A stretch of 64,000 bases of DNA from CAZKBP01 sp964551015 (GTDB lineage Bacteria > Bacteroidota > Bacteroidia > Cytophagales > Microscillaceae). Shown here one piece after another: positions 26,483-35,431 of the stretch. Below the pieces are notes generated by a model. The model had not been told where the DNA came from and made no database searches. It worked only from the letters and a program-made list of their open reading frames with translations. Positions within the stretch are counted from its first letter, which is position 1. Every line of letters starts with the position of its first letter. The position numbers and the translations under genes were made by a program. The stretch covers positions 156,878-220,877 of the forward strand of contig CAZKBP010000008.1 in assembly GCA_964551015.1 (NCBI GenBank), in the 5' to 3' direction.

Positions 26483-27007
26483 CTAAGGCTGGAGCTGTGC
26501 CCGCATTTTTTGAGCACGGCCAGAAACGGATTTTCGCTGATCTTGGGTCAATTTTTCCAAAACAGGAAGGAGCCAGTTTCGGAGCGTTTCGTCTTTTTTG
26601 GCCCATTGCGTGAGTGTATCCATGGTGGCATTGAGCACGATCCAATCTTGGTGATAGGCGAGATTGTGTTTCATAATTTCTTTGGCGCGGGCGATTTGCT
26701 GGGCCGTCATTTCTTGCTCGAGCATTGCAAATAGCTGGGCGAGTGTCCATTGGGCAGAAGCTTGATTGATCGCAGCGATTTCACTCAAAAAGCGATCCAG
26801 GTAAGGAAGTAAAAGTTGCTTTTGCTCCTTGCCGATGCGCTTCATCGCGTTGGAGGTTCTCAACCGGACGACTTCATCTTCGCTAAAATAGCAATTAAAC
26901 AGTTCATCAAAGTCTGCGGGGTTGGCCAGTACTTCTGCTACAATCTCCACGGTATTGCCGAGTGAGTTGGGGTGTCCTCCTTGTAATCGTTTTTCAAAAT
27001 CAGGCAT
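26483..27007 (-). CDS. HEAT-like helical hypothetical protein
   Basis: A 174-residue, all-helical, cytoplasmic protein without a signal peptide. Helix pairs such as VVRLRTSNAMKRIGKEQKQL and NATMDTLTQWAKKDETLRNW look like HEAT or armadillo repeats. This architecture is usual for small protein-binding adaptors. It is convergent with the amidohydrolase gene. No specific function can be assigned. Confidence 0.7.
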   Translation of the reverse strand: MPDFEKRLQGGHPNSLGNTVEIVAEVLANPADFDELFNCYFSEDEVVRLRTSNAMKRIGKEQKQLLLPYLDRFLSEIAAINQASAQWTLAQLFAMLEQEMTAQQIARAKEIMKHNLAYHQDWIVLNATMDTLTQWAKKDETLRNWLLPVLEKLTQDQRKSVSGRAQKMRAQLQP

Positions 27008-27148
27008 AATTTTGAGATAATTTTAGTATGCAAATTACGCCTGCTCGCCCATAATTTCAAAAAATCCACACGGATTTTATGAGCCTTTAGCACCTCAATT
27101 CACCTCGTCTCTATCACCCCTCAGAAGATGAGCGATGGCGGGGGAAGT

Positions 27149-27271
27149 AATACCAAACTCTCCCTGCATACATCTGAATGGTTTATTCAAACACAGAGGG
27201 GTTTCGGGGTGTTTTAGCGGAAAATCTACGCCCATTTAAGTGTATACATCACAGAGAGAGATTGGTGTAAG
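27149..27271. mobile_element. MITE-like element, copy B
   Basis: A roughly 123-bp noncoding block whose reverse complement aligns with copy A at 12822-12958 over most of its length. Its ends are imperfect inverted repeats: TAATACCAAACTCTCCCTG on the left matches the reverse complement of the right end (TTACACCAATCTCTCTCTG) at 15 of 19 positions. It is shorter than copy A by a deletion near the middle and some end differences. It lies between the HEAT-like gene and the PRPP synthetase gene. Confidence 0.65.
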
Positions 27272-27386
27272 ACTAAAATTGAGGGTGAGTTTTGGAGAAT
27301 GAGGATTGCTTTGATCTAAGTTTCTGGCTACCTTTCATTTCTCTTATTTATCTTTAAATTTAAGCTTCTTGAAAACTCCATGCCCC

Positions 27387-28298
27387 ATGAAAATACTATT
27401 CAGCACCCAAAACTATACTTATCTCAAAGAAAAATTACTCAAAATCGGCGTCTTCGAGGAGGGCGCCGTAGAGGTCAAAACCTTTCCCGATGGAGAACGT
27501 TACCAGCGCATCATCAGTGAGATAGACGGTAAGGACGTGGTGCTCGTGGGTGGAACTGTTTCGGATGCAGATACCTTGGAACTGTACGATTTGGCTTGCT
27601 CCATTGAGATGTACGGAGCCCATTCGCTCATTCTCGTGATCCCTTACTTTGGCTACTCCACGATGGAGCGAGCTACCCAAACCCGCGAAGTGGTAACGGC
27701 CAAGACCCGCGCTCGTTTGCTTTCAGCCATTCCCAAAACAGGAGGCGGCAATCATGTCATCATGTTTGATTTGCATAGTGAAGGGATTCCTCATTATTTC
27801 GAGGGCAATGTTCGTCCGATTCATCTTTATGGTAAGTCTTTGGTGATAGAAGCAGCACGTGAGTTAGGGGGTCATGATTTTATCATGGCCTGTACGGATG
27901 CGGGTAGAGCCAAATGGGTAGAATCGCTGGCCAATGACCTGGGTGTTTCGGCTGCTTTTGTCTTTAAACGACGCTTGAGCGGGGAAAGCACCGAGATCAC
28001 GGGCATCAATGCCGACGTGGCAGGTAAAACCGTGATTATCTACGATGATATGATTCGTACGGGAGGTTCACTCATCAAAGCCGCCGAAGCTTACCAAGAA
28101 GCGGGCGCTCAGGAAATCTACGCCATTACTACCCACGGCCTATTTAGCCGAGGGGCTTTGGAGCGGATCAAAAAAAATGGGATCATCAAAAAGATCGTCA
28201 GCACAGACACGCATATGAATGCCGTCCATCTACAAGACGAGATTTTAGAGATCAGATCAATTGATCGGCTTTTGGTGAGTAAGCTGAATGAGCTATAA
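27387..28298 (+). CDS. ribose-phosphate pyrophosphokinase, divergent type
   Basis: A protein of about 303 residues making PRPP from ribose-5-phosphate and ATP. The ATG at 27387 (MKILFSTQNYTYLKEKL) matches the family start better than the TTG at 27369. It has the flexible-loop substitute ERATQTREVVTAKTRARLLS, the FDLHSEGIPHYF ribose-binding strand and the PRPP loop VIIYDDMIRTGGSL near residue 215. Several residues of the canonical Prs ATP-binding loop are altered, so it may be a second, divergent paralog rather than the main enzyme. Its upstream region contains MITE copy B. Confidence 0.85.
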   Translation: MKILFSTQNYTYLKEKLLKIGVFEEGAVEVKTFPDGERYQRIISEIDGKDVVLVGGTVSDADTLELYDLACSIEMYGAHSLILVIPYFGYSTMERATQTREVVTAKTRARLLSAIPKTGGGNHVIMFDLHSEGIPHYFEGNVRPIHLYGKSLVIEAARELGGHDFIMACTDAGRAKWVESLANDLGVSAAFVFKRRLSGESTEITGINADVAGKTVIIYDDMIRTGGSLIKAAEAYQEAGAQEIYAITTHGLFSRGALERIKKNGIIKKIVSTDTHMNAVHLQDEILEIRSIDRLLVSKLNEL

Positions 28299-28309
28299 GC
28301 TACAAGTTA

Positions 28310-28696
28310 TTAGTAAGGAATGAGGTTAAACTCGAGCTTAACGTCCTCGGCGTATTCCTCTCCGCTTTCGAGCATATCTAGGTCAGTTTTTTCGTAGTGC
28401 CAGTTGACCACGACGTGCCCGTTTTTGTTGAAATGATAGTCCTCGAGCAGGTTCATAATTTCTAGAAAACGGCGAGAGGAACTGGTATTGAAATAACTCA
28501 TTCGGAAGTTTAGCTCGATTTTTTTGCCTCCATCGGCGGTGTAGCGTTTTAGCCAATCAAAGATCGGCTCAAAAAATTCCAGGGTGTATTCGTGGTAAGA
28601 CTCACCTGATATATTTAAAACTCCGGTTTCGGCATTAAAATCTACTTCGGGGATGTAGTCTGAGCCTTCAATATAGAAGTTTTCCATTTTTTCCAT
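28310..28696 (-). CDS. SiaC-family (DUF1987) regulatory phosphoprotein
   Basis: A 128-residue protein of the DUF1987/SiaC family. The start MENFYIEGSDYIPEVDFN, FFEPIFDWL, and the central FNTSSSRRFLEIMNLL segment, which contains the Ser/Thr phosphoacceptor region, are all present. In Pseudomonas, SiaC is phosphorylated by SiaB, dephosphorylated by SiaA, and in its free form activates the diguanylate cyclase SiaD. Here it is 27 bp downstream of a SiaB-like gene on the same strand, so the pair is very likely a kinase-substrate module. No SiaA phosphatase or SiaD cyclase is in the window. Confidence 0.88.
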   Translation of the reverse strand: MEKMENFYIEGSDYIPEVDFNAETGVLNISGESYHEYTLEFFEPIFDWLKRYTADGGKKIELNFRMSYFNTSSSRRFLEIMNLLEDYHFNKNGHVVVNWHYEKTDLDMLESGEEYAEDVKLEFNLIPY

Positions 28697-28723
28697 ACGG
28701 AATATTTGATTTATTATTTTTAA

Positions 28724-29275
28724 TTAACCCTCGTATTTGCTTACCTTGATAGAGAGGGCGAAAAAAGAGTGTTCTTCATCAATTTCCACGATTTGGTACT
28801 CGAGTGGATGACCAGAGCGACGCGCCATATCGATTAGGCCGATATTAGCACCGATCCCTCCCGTGGGTCTTCTTCGTTGCTTCATATAATAGCTCTTCAG
28901 TTCTTCTTCTCCTAAAGTGTTAATATAATCACAACGTTCCACCAGACCCTCAATTTTGTACTTTTCGATCAAATTTCCCGAGGAAAGCACCAGATGATCT
29001 TCATGTTCTTGGATCAGGATTACTCCCACCCCAGCGGTACGCCCCTTGCTGGTGGAAAATTCTTTTTCGGCGGAGTGGTGGTAAATGTTTTGAGCTAGCT
29101 CTACAAAAATAGCAAAAGTTTTCTTACTGACATTATAAGAGCCTAATTTGCTTCGAAGGCTAATCCCTACATCGGCTAGGATTTCCTGAGAGATCGTACC
29201 CTTGAAGGTAAGGATGATCTCTTGTTTATTCATATCATTAAAGTAATTGAATAAAGTGAGTTTCTCGCTGCTCAT
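28724..29275 (-). CDS. SiaB-family (DUF6272) protein kinase
   Basis: A 183-residue GHKL-fold kinase of the SiaB family. The N-box equivalent is FVELAQNIYHHS near residue 60 and the glycine-rich lid is GGIGANIGLIDMARRSG near residue 140. The strand VGVILIQEHEDHLVLSSG is the family core. It should phosphorylate the adjacent SiaC-like protein. Two further paralogs lie at 35432 and 36337. The start MSSEKLTLFNYFNDMNKQE is chosen by family length. Confidence 0.87.
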   Translation of the reverse strand: MSSEKLTLFNYFNDMNKQEIILTFKGTISQEILADVGISLRSKLGSYNVSKKTFAIFVELAQNIYHHSAEKEFSTSKGRTAGVGVILIQEHEDHLVLSSGNLIEKYKIEGLVERCDYINTLGEEELKSYYMKQRRRPTGGIGANIGLIDMARRSGHPLEYQIVEIDEEHSFFALSIKVSKYEG

Positions 29276-29433
29276 GACGGTTAACCTTTATGCATCTGTA
29301 GGATAAAAGCTTAGGTAGACGAACCAAATAGGGTTTTTCTTGAGTTCACAAATGGATTACGCAATTTAAAAGAAATTTTTCAACCTTTATCCTGCTTGTA
29401 CGATTATTTGAATTATTTAACCTATATCGTCCC

Positions 29434-30393
29434 TCATTTCCAAGACAAATATGGTGCTATTTTCTCTAATGTCTCTGATTTTATAATTTGAATACGAGAT
29501 AAATCCTCCAAAGATGCATAATCCCCATGCTGTTCACGGTAATTTATAATGGCTCTAGCTAGGTTATAATTAATGTAAGGATGTTGGCTTAATTCCTCAA
29601 AACTGGCCTGATTAATAGCAATTTGGCGAATTTTCGTATCGCTCAGGTAAGCATGTGCTAGGAGTGCTTCTGCCACTTCGGGGTCTAAATGGTACACTTC
29701 CCTCACTTGCTCCACGCGGATAAATCCTCCGAGCTTCTCCCGAAAACTTATAATTCTTTGCGACAAGACAGCACCAATCCCACGAATTTGTCGCAAATCC
29801 GAAGTATCTGCCTGATTCAGATCGATGGGGCGTATTTCCTGTTTTTTGAAGGGTTGATTTGCTGGTTTAGAGGCTTTTGCTCGTTTGGGTAGCTGCTCCT
29901 TAGCGTGTTTAGATGCATTGATCTGGATATAAGGAGCCAAAATCTGATACTGCTTTTGGCTAAGGCCATAGAGCTTGGCAAAGTCTTCTTTTTTTCTGAA
30001 TTTACCACCTTTATCCCTGTATTTCAGCAAGTTATTAACGATTTTAGAGGGCAATCCTAAGCGCAGAAGCTCTGCACGCGAGGCTTGATTAGGATCAAAA
30101 GGAAATGGACTGAGTGTGATTGAAGAGGGCTTTGACCGACGCTGCTTGCCCGTCTGAGTCGCCAAAGGCTTTGAGGAAGAATAAGACGAGGTATCATTAG
30201 CAAATTTATTCAACCATTGTTCAAAATACTGGCTTTCTTTTGCTGAAGGTACTGATTCGGTCTTCAAAAAAAAATTTGTAAATATTGGTAATAACAGTAG
30301 CGTAGTTATGAGAAGACTTAGCAAAATGAAACCATCTGTTTCATTTTGGGAAAAACCAAAATAATTCCTGATCCACAAGCGTAATTTCTTCAT
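29434..30393 (-). CDS. ComEA-like helix-hairpin-helix protein
   Basis: A 319-residue protein with an N-terminal membrane segment (about residues 20-45) and at least three helix-hairpin-helix modules. They are FDPNQASRAELLRLGLPSKI near residue 100, IDLNQADTSDLRQIRGIGAV near 195 and INQASFEELSQHPYINYNLA near 265. Repeated LNxAs-x-eL-x-xlpGI motifs are the ComEA signature for DNA binding without sequence preference. Anchored to the envelope, it may bind incoming DNA in natural transformation. A linker rich in Lys and Pro separates the modules. Confidence 0.85.
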   Translation of the reverse strand: MKKLRLWIRNYFGFSQNETDGFILLSLLITTLLLLPIFTNFFLKTESVPSAKESQYFEQWLNKFANDTSSYSSSKPLATQTGKQRRSKPSSITLSPFPFDPNQASRAELLRLGLPSKIVNNLLKYRDKGGKFRKKEDFAKLYGLSQKQYQILAPYIQINASKHAKEQLPKRAKASKPANQPFKKQEIRPIDLNQADTSDLRQIRGIGAVLSQRIISFREKLGGFIRVEQVREVYHLDPEVAEALLAHAYLSDTKIRQIAINQASFEELSQHPYINYNLARAIINYREQHGDYASLEDLSRIQIIKSETLEKIAPYLSWK

Positions 30394-30426
30394 AAAAGCT
30401 GAATCGAATCCTGTATGCTTTCAAAT

Positions 30427-31002
30427 TTAAAAAGAAACTTTGGTATCAGGCAAGTTTATCCGTAGTTTTTCTAGGGTATTCGGAGAAATTGGATTTGCTT
30501 TTAGGTCAAGTTTACGCAAGTGCCGTAAGCGATCGCAAAGCTCGGGATTCTGCAGAGAAGAAATCTGATTGTGCTTTAGATTTAATTCTTGAAGCTGAGG
30601 CGACAAAAGCCTGGGATTAGGAAAAGTGGTGAGTCGATTGTAAGATAAATCTAAAACCCGCAGAGAAGTCGAGTATTTTAGCTCTTTGGGTAGATCGCGG
30701 AGGCCGCCCATGATTTCTAGCCGATGGATGAACGGGATTCGGCAGAATTCAGCTAAAATCCTTTCAGGCACAGGCGTATAAATAATAAGTTCTAAGGGTT
30801 TCTCTGGTCTTAGGTTTCGAGACAAAAATTCTAGAATTGGATCAAAGAAAGCTTCCACCCAATTTTCTGTACGTGGTTGGTAGCGCCAAGTTGTTTGGGG
30901 TCTTCGTAGATTTCCCGAGATTTTCAGTTTTGAATAATTTTCCCCAGTCCGGAAATCTGTCCTCGGGATACAACCATCGCCTTTTGTGTTAAAATTCTCC
31001 AT
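30427..31002 (-). CDS. SiaC-like domain fused to leucine-rich repeats
   Basis: A protein of about 191 residues, read from the ATG at 31002. Its N-terminal part resembles the SiaC-family protein at 28310: MENF, IP..DF, LKISG, W.EAFFDPILEFL (compare FFEPIFDWL) and LELIIYT. The expected NTSS phosphoacceptor segment is replaced by PVPERILAEF. From about residue 100 there are leucine-rich repeats: LRVLDLSYNRLTTFP, LQELNLKHNQISSLQ and LRKLDLKANPIS. There is no signal peptide, so it is cytoplasmic. It lies between the ComEA-like gene and rsgA, two genes from the SiaB/SiaC pair. The SiaC relationship is my own alignment by eye. Confidence 0.72.
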   Translation of the reverse strand: MENFNTKGDGCIPRTDFRTGENYSKLKISGNLRRPQTTWRYQPRTENWVEAFFDPILEFLSRNLRPEKPLELIIYTPVPERILAEFCRIPFIHRLEIMGGLRDLPKELKYSTSLRVLDLSYNRLTTFPNPRLLSPQLQELNLKHNQISSLQNPELCDRLRHLRKLDLKANPISPNTLEKLRINLPDTKVSF

Positions 31003-31106
31003 AACAGTAATGATTGACACATAACATATTGTAAATTAATATTTTTGCCCCCAAAAAGCAAGTAATGAATCAATTTGTGATTTATTATTTGCCATCTTTC
31101 ACTCCC

Positions 31107-32033
31107 TTACCGCCGGTTATCATAATCTTCCAGCATACTCAAATAATTATAGTATCGACTGAGCGCGATCTCGCCTGCTTCTACGGATGCTAGTACGGCA
31201 CACTGGGGTTCATTGATGTGCAAGCAATTGTGGAATTTACAGGCTCCCAGCAAGGCTCTCATTTCGGGAAAATAATGACTGAGTTCTTCTTGCTCAATAT
31301 CAATCAAGCCGAGTTCTTTGATGCCGGGCGTGTCAATGATAAAAGTCTCGGGGGCAATCTCGAACATCTCCGCAAAAGTAGTGGTATGCACCCCTTTGTT
31401 AGCAAAAGTAGAAACTTCTGAGGTTCGTAGATTCAAATCCGGGGCGATGGTGTTGAGCAGCGTGGATTTGCCCACGCCCGAGTGACCGGAGAGTAGAGAT
31501 TTTTTGCCTTGGAGAGCCGCCTGAAAGGCTTCAATGCCCTGACCTTCGGTTGCCGACGTGATCAGACACCGGTAGCCAAGCCCTTCGTAGAGTTCTATCA
31601 GTTCGGCTATTTGCCTCATCATTGCTTCTTCCAACAGATCGGCTTTATTGAAAATAATCAGTGCTGGAATCCGAAAAGTTTCTGCCGTTACTAAGAAACG
31701 ATCAATAAAACCCAAGGAAGTACGGGGGAAGCTCAGAGTAGCGATCAAAATCACTTGGTCTAAATTAGCCGCGATGATATGCCCGTGTGCGGTTTTGTGG
31801 ACAGATTTGCGGATAATATAATTTTCGCGTGGTAAAATATCCGTAATCCGTCCTGTGTGCTCATGAGGGTCTTCTATTTCTAGCTCTACCCAATCTCCGA
31901 CCGCAAGGGGGTTGGTAACTTTTAGTTCTTTGAGTTTAAATTTTCCCCGCAGTCGACAGCGGAGCACCTCTTTGTCATCGGTAAGTACTTCATACCAGGA
32001 GCCAGTAGAACGAATGACGGTTCCTTTCATCAT
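31107..32033 (-). CDS. rsgA: ribosome small-subunit-dependent GTPase A
   Basis: A 308-residue circularly permuted GTPase that helps late assembly of the 30S subunit. An N-terminal OB fold (VLRCRLRGKFKLKEL) is followed by the permuted G domain with NKADLLEE (G4) before GHSGVGKSTLLN (G1) and DTPGIKELG (G3). A C-terminal zinc site has CKFHNCLHINEPQCAV. All family motifs are intact. The true start may be the first or the second of two consecutive ATG codons. Confidence 0.95.
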   Translation of the reverse strand: MMKGTVIRSTGSWYEVLTDDKEVLRCRLRGKFKLKELKVTNPLAVGDWVELEIEDPHEHTGRITDILPRENYIIRKSVHKTAHGHIIAANLDQVILIATLSFPRTSLGFIDRFLVTAETFRIPALIIFNKADLLEEAMMRQIAELIELYEGLGYRCLITSATEGQGIEAFQAALQGKKSLLSGHSGVGKSTLLNTIAPDLNLRTSEVSTFANKGVHTTTFAEMFEIAPETFIIDTPGIKELGLIDIEQEELSHYFPEMRALLGACKFHNCLHINEPQCAVLASVEAGEIALSRYYNYLSMLEDYDNRR

Positions 32034-32432
32034 GGGTCAAGTAGATTGGTTTGAAATCTGTTCATCTTACAAAAATAATAAAAAATAGGGCAATTAATTC
32101 TTTGCTTTGAGATTCGTAGTAAACTGGCCTCAAATTAATTATGCACTCATTACAGAGGCACTGATCTTAGACTTTTTAGAGATAATGGGCTTATATTCTA
32201 TTTTTTTGGAAACTAAAGATAAAAAAATTAAACTATTCCTTTGCTTATCTTAAAGTATCTCGTATTTTAGCAACAAGATAGAAGTCCGAATAATTCAACA
32301 AGTAGTTCTAAGCTTGTTAGCATATCCAAGGAGAGAAACCCATCAATTATCCATTGCTCAGCCCCCTCATTATATTGATTGCGAGAGCAATTTTGAACTA
32401 TTAATTTTCTGGAATTCAATATTAAGATCTGA
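32034..32432. other. 399-bp intergenic region
   Basis: An A/T-rich gap between the divergent rsgA and XRE genes. It must carry the promoters of both. No hairpin, RNA gene or small ORF with credible features was found. Confidence 0.5.
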
Positions 32433-32768
32433 ATGAAAAATTACTTACCCTCAAATCTGAGACATTTAAGGACAAGAAGACGCCTCAAGCAAGAGGAATT
32501 TGCTAAAATATTTGGCGTAGCCCGCAGTACGGTAGGTAACTACGAAAATGGTACCACGGAGCCAAACATCGAGATGATGATCCGCTTCTCAGAATATTTC
32601 AAAATTGATTTGAATGATTTGATTCTCAAAGACCTCTCTCAGGACGGTACTGATGAGATTCCTTTCTTCTTAGAAGAACCTGATTTGGAATATTTGGCCA
32701 AAGATCGCTTTCAGATTCTCAATGAAAAGCTAGATAAAATCAAAGAATTACTAGAGTCTTCTTCTTAA
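32433..32768 (+). CDS. XRE-family regulator, paralog of 21846
   Basis: A 111-residue DNA-binding protein with a Cro/CI-type helix-turn-helix at residues 5-62 (HLRTRRRLKQEEFAKIFGVA, then STVGNYENGTTEPNIEM). A linker with FFLEEPDLEYL precedes a short C-terminal helix. It shares domain order, FKIDLNDLI and the EPD..Y motif with the protein at 21846, but has a shorter coiled-coil tail. It is transcribed alone. Its targets are unknown. Confidence 0.87.
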   Translation: MKNYLPSNLRHLRTRRRLKQEEFAKIFGVARSTVGNYENGTTEPNIEMMIRFSEYFKIDLNDLILKDLSQDGTDEIPFFLEEPDLEYLAKDRFQILNEKLDKIKELLESSS

Positions 32769-32818
32769 ATCAATTGGGTAAAAGCTAGACAACTAGCTCG
32801 TCCCTGAAACCCCGCTTG

Positions 32819-34099
32819 CTAATCGTGATGGGTATTCTTTGACAAATACTGCTCGAGATAGAAATCAGCTATTTGCTTCGTGCCCCCTTGATGTGCTTCA
32901 ATATATGCTTTCGCGTTTGTGCCCGTATTTCTTCGGGCTTTTTCTGTATAAACGCTCATAAACCGACTTCTCAACTCACCTTCATTTGCTATGGAGCAAG
33001 CACCTCCCTGCTTAATTAAATCCTCTGCCTCGGGAAATTTGCGATAATCGGGACCAAAAAACACAGGCAAGCCGAAAGCGGCTGGCTCTAATATATTGTG
33101 CAAGCCTTGCTTAAAAGCCCCTCCTACAAAAGCCCAATCTCCATAGTAATACAGCTTGGCCAACATCCCCACATTATCAATGATGAGCACTTTACTTTCT
33201 GTTAATTTTGCTTCGTGGGCTAGTGCTTCTGAATAACGGCAAGTTTTGCTCTGGCAAGTCTGCTCAATGCGGCGCATCGTTGCTTCTTTGATCTCGTGCG
33301 GGGCAATGATCATTTTCAAAGGCACTTCTAGTTGATTAAAAAAAGGCAAAATAACCTCTAAGTCCTCACCCCAAGCACTGCCCACAATCAGAAGGGGGTG
33401 TTGATCTTTAAATTTTTCGGCAAGGGGCAGGTGGATAGAAGTGTGAGCCGTGGCACTTACTCGGTCAAAGCGAGTATCTCCCGCAACGGTGGTTTGCTTG
33501 ATCTGATGCCGAGCAAGTAAGGCTGCTGAGCTTTCATTTTGCACAAAAATATGGTCATAATCTGTCAATAGATTCAGAAAAGCGCGCCCGTACCATTGAA
33601 AAAAAATTTGTTTTGGGCGAAAAACGGCTGAGAATAAAAAGAGTGGAATTTTTCTCCTTTGCACTTCCCGCAGATGGTGATACCAGAACTCATATTTAAT
33701 AAAAAAAACTGCATCCGGCCGTACTAAGTCAAGGAAATGCTGCGCGTTGGTTCGGGTGTCCAAAGGCAAATAAGAGACAAAATCAGCCCCTTGGTAGTTC
33801 TTCCTTACTTCATAACCAGAAGGAGAAAAAAAGGTAACCAACAAATAAAGAGGTGGCTCGTGTTCAGGCCATTGAGTGCGGATGGCATCCATGACGGGGC
33901 GCCCCTGCTCAAACTCTCCCAAAGACGCCGCGTGAAACCAAACGAGGGTATGATTTTGTCTTTGCGATAAACCTTGTTCCAAGTTCTGCCAAAGATTTTC
34001 CCTTCCTCCTCGCCACAAACGCGCTTTTTCTTGGAAGAAAGAAGCAATCCACACCAGCATTCCATACCCCCAAACAGATAAATTATATAGAAAAATCAT
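32819..34099 (-). CDS. waaA: 3-deoxy-D-manno-octulosonate transferase
   Basis: A 426-residue GT30 enzyme that adds Kdo to the lipid A precursor. The N-terminus has a membrane-associating helix. VWFHAASLGEFEQGRPV near residue 55 contains the catalytic glutamate of the SLGE motif, and the C-terminal domain shows WAFVGGAFKQGLHNILEPAAFGLPVFFGP. Its presence implies that the organism makes Kdo-containing lipopolysaccharide. It lies 44 bp downstream of the ROK kinase on the same strand. Confidence 0.95.
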   Translation of the reverse strand: MIFLYNLSVWGYGMLVWIASFFQEKARLWRGGRENLWQNLEQGLSQRQNHTLVWFHAASLGEFEQGRPVMDAIRTQWPEHEPPLYLLVTFFSPSGYEVRKNYQGADFVSYLPLDTRTNAQHFLDLVRPDAVFFIKYEFWYHHLREVQRRKIPLFLFSAVFRPKQIFFQWYGRAFLNLLTDYDHIFVQNESSAALLARHQIKQTTVAGDTRFDRVSATAHTSIHLPLAEKFKDQHPLLIVGSAWGEDLEVILPFFNQLEVPLKMIIAPHEIKEATMRRIEQTCQSKTCRYSEALAHEAKLTESKVLIIDNVGMLAKLYYYGDWAFVGGAFKQGLHNILEPAAFGLPVFFGPDYRKFPEAEDLIKQGGACSIANEGELRSRFMSVYTEKARRNTGTNAKAYIEAHQGGTKQIADFYLEQYLSKNTHHD

Positions 34100-34143
34100 G
34101 AGATCGTATCAAAAAGCTTTTTGCCAAGAATGACGGGCTAGAT

Positions 34144-35136
34144 TTAGGACTGCTCTGCTTTTTCTAGCTCGTGCCAGATCAGGCTACTTGCTCCCAACAC
34201 GGCGGCGTTTTTTTGTTGAAGTTCAGAAATCATGAGACGAACCGTACCTTTAAACATATGAAAGAGATATTGTTCCATATAACGTAAGGTGGGTTGGAAG
34301 ATTAAATCTTCGGCGTGAGCCAAGCCTCCAAACAGAATGATGGCCTCAGGGCTGGTGATCGCAACTACATCTGCCAGCTTCTGCCCGAAGATGCGCCCTG
34401 TATACTCAAAAGCTTCCAGCGCGACACGGTCACCACGCTTCGCTGCCTCAGTGATACGTTCTCCCGTCAGTTCAGTTTGGCTAACTCCTCTTAGTTCACT
34501 TTGCTCCAAGGTATCTGCTAAGAGTTTAGAAACAGTACGACGTATTCCTGTTACAGATACATAAGCTTCCAGACACCCTCGACGTCCATCACCACATACA
34601 CGCCCATCGGTATTGACCAATACGTGCCCCATCTCTCCGGCGAAACCACTGTGCCCATAAATCAAGTCGCCATTCACTACAATACCACTTCCTAGACCTG
34701 TTCCTAAGGTAATAAGAATAAAATTCTTCATATCTCGGGCGGCTCCGAATTTTAATTCTCCCAAAGCGGCTGCATTGGCATCATTCGTGATGACAGTAGG
34801 TAGGTGGTATCGTTGTTTCATCAGGTCTACAAAATTGATAATGCCTCCCCATTTTAGATTAGGCGGATTCTCAATGGTACCACGATAAAAATTAGCATTG
34901 GGTGCACCAATACCGATCCCTCGAAGCTCGGTGTTGCTTGGAAGTTGTGATCTGAGGCCGTCAATTGCTTCAAAAAGTCGAGGTAGGTACAGGGTTACAT
35001 GCTGCTCAGATTGGGTGGAGATGGACGTTTCGGCTAAAATTTCTCCGTCTCTGTCTACAAACCCAAAAGTAGTTGTGGTACCTCCAATATCAATACCCAG
35101 GGTTATGGGAAGTAGGTTTTCTTCTTGCATAATCAA
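34144..35136 (-). CDS. ROK-family sugar kinase (glucokinase-like)
   Basis: A 330-residue ROK kinase. The N-terminal phosphate loop is LGIDIGGTTTTFGFVD, and EMGHVLVNTDGRVCG leads to the zinc-binding motif. That motif reads CGDGRRGC, so one cysteine of the usual CGCGxxGC is an aspartate. The sugar-binding GAPNANFYRGTIENPPNLKW is as in glucokinases. It probably phosphorylates glucose or a related hexose in the cytoplasm. A second ROK protein with a complete zinc motif is at 62670. Confidence 0.88.
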   Translation of the reverse strand: MIMQEENLLPITLGIDIGGTTTTFGFVDRDGEILAETSISTQSEQHVTLYLPRLFEAIDGLRSQLPSNTELRGIGIGAPNANFYRGTIENPPNLKWGGIINFVDLMKQRYHLPTVITNDANAAALGELKFGAARDMKNFILITLGTGLGSGIVVNGDLIYGHSGFAGEMGHVLVNTDGRVCGDGRRGCLEAYVSVTGIRRTVSKLLADTLEQSELRGVSQTELTGERITEAAKRGDRVALEAFEYTGRIFGQKLADVVAITSPEAIILFGGLAHAEDLIFQPTLRYMEQYLFHMFKGTVRLMISELQQKNAAVLGASSLIWHELEKAEQS

Positions 35137-35356
35137 CGATGATTCGTTTCGGTTTTAATTCAAACAAAGGATATTTAGTTTTCTAAATTAGAAAGATATG
35201 TGATTAATTCAGATAAATTTATAATTTTTTATAGCAATCTTTCTTAAATTTGATGCTATACGAAATAATAAGTTCTACTCCAAAAAGACAATTTCTTCAA
35301 CTTACTTGCAAATGAGCGTGTCTAAACTTTTTGATAGAAGGCACAAAAGCTAAAAA

Positions 35357-35388
35357 TTTTGCTAAATTCAAGTGGATAAGTATCTGTG
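35357..35388 (+). promoter_or_regulatory. Bacteroidota-type promoter candidate for the SiaB-like gene
   Basis: TTTTG (35357-35361) is separated by 19 bp from TATCTGTG (35381-35388), which differs from the TAnnTTTG -7 consensus at one position. It lies 43 bp before the start codon at 35432, in the 295-bp gap upstream of that gene. Confidence 0.45.
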
Positions 35389-35431
35389 ACTGAGCTTATC
35401 CTCTTCAATTGATCTGAAAGGAATTTGTCTA

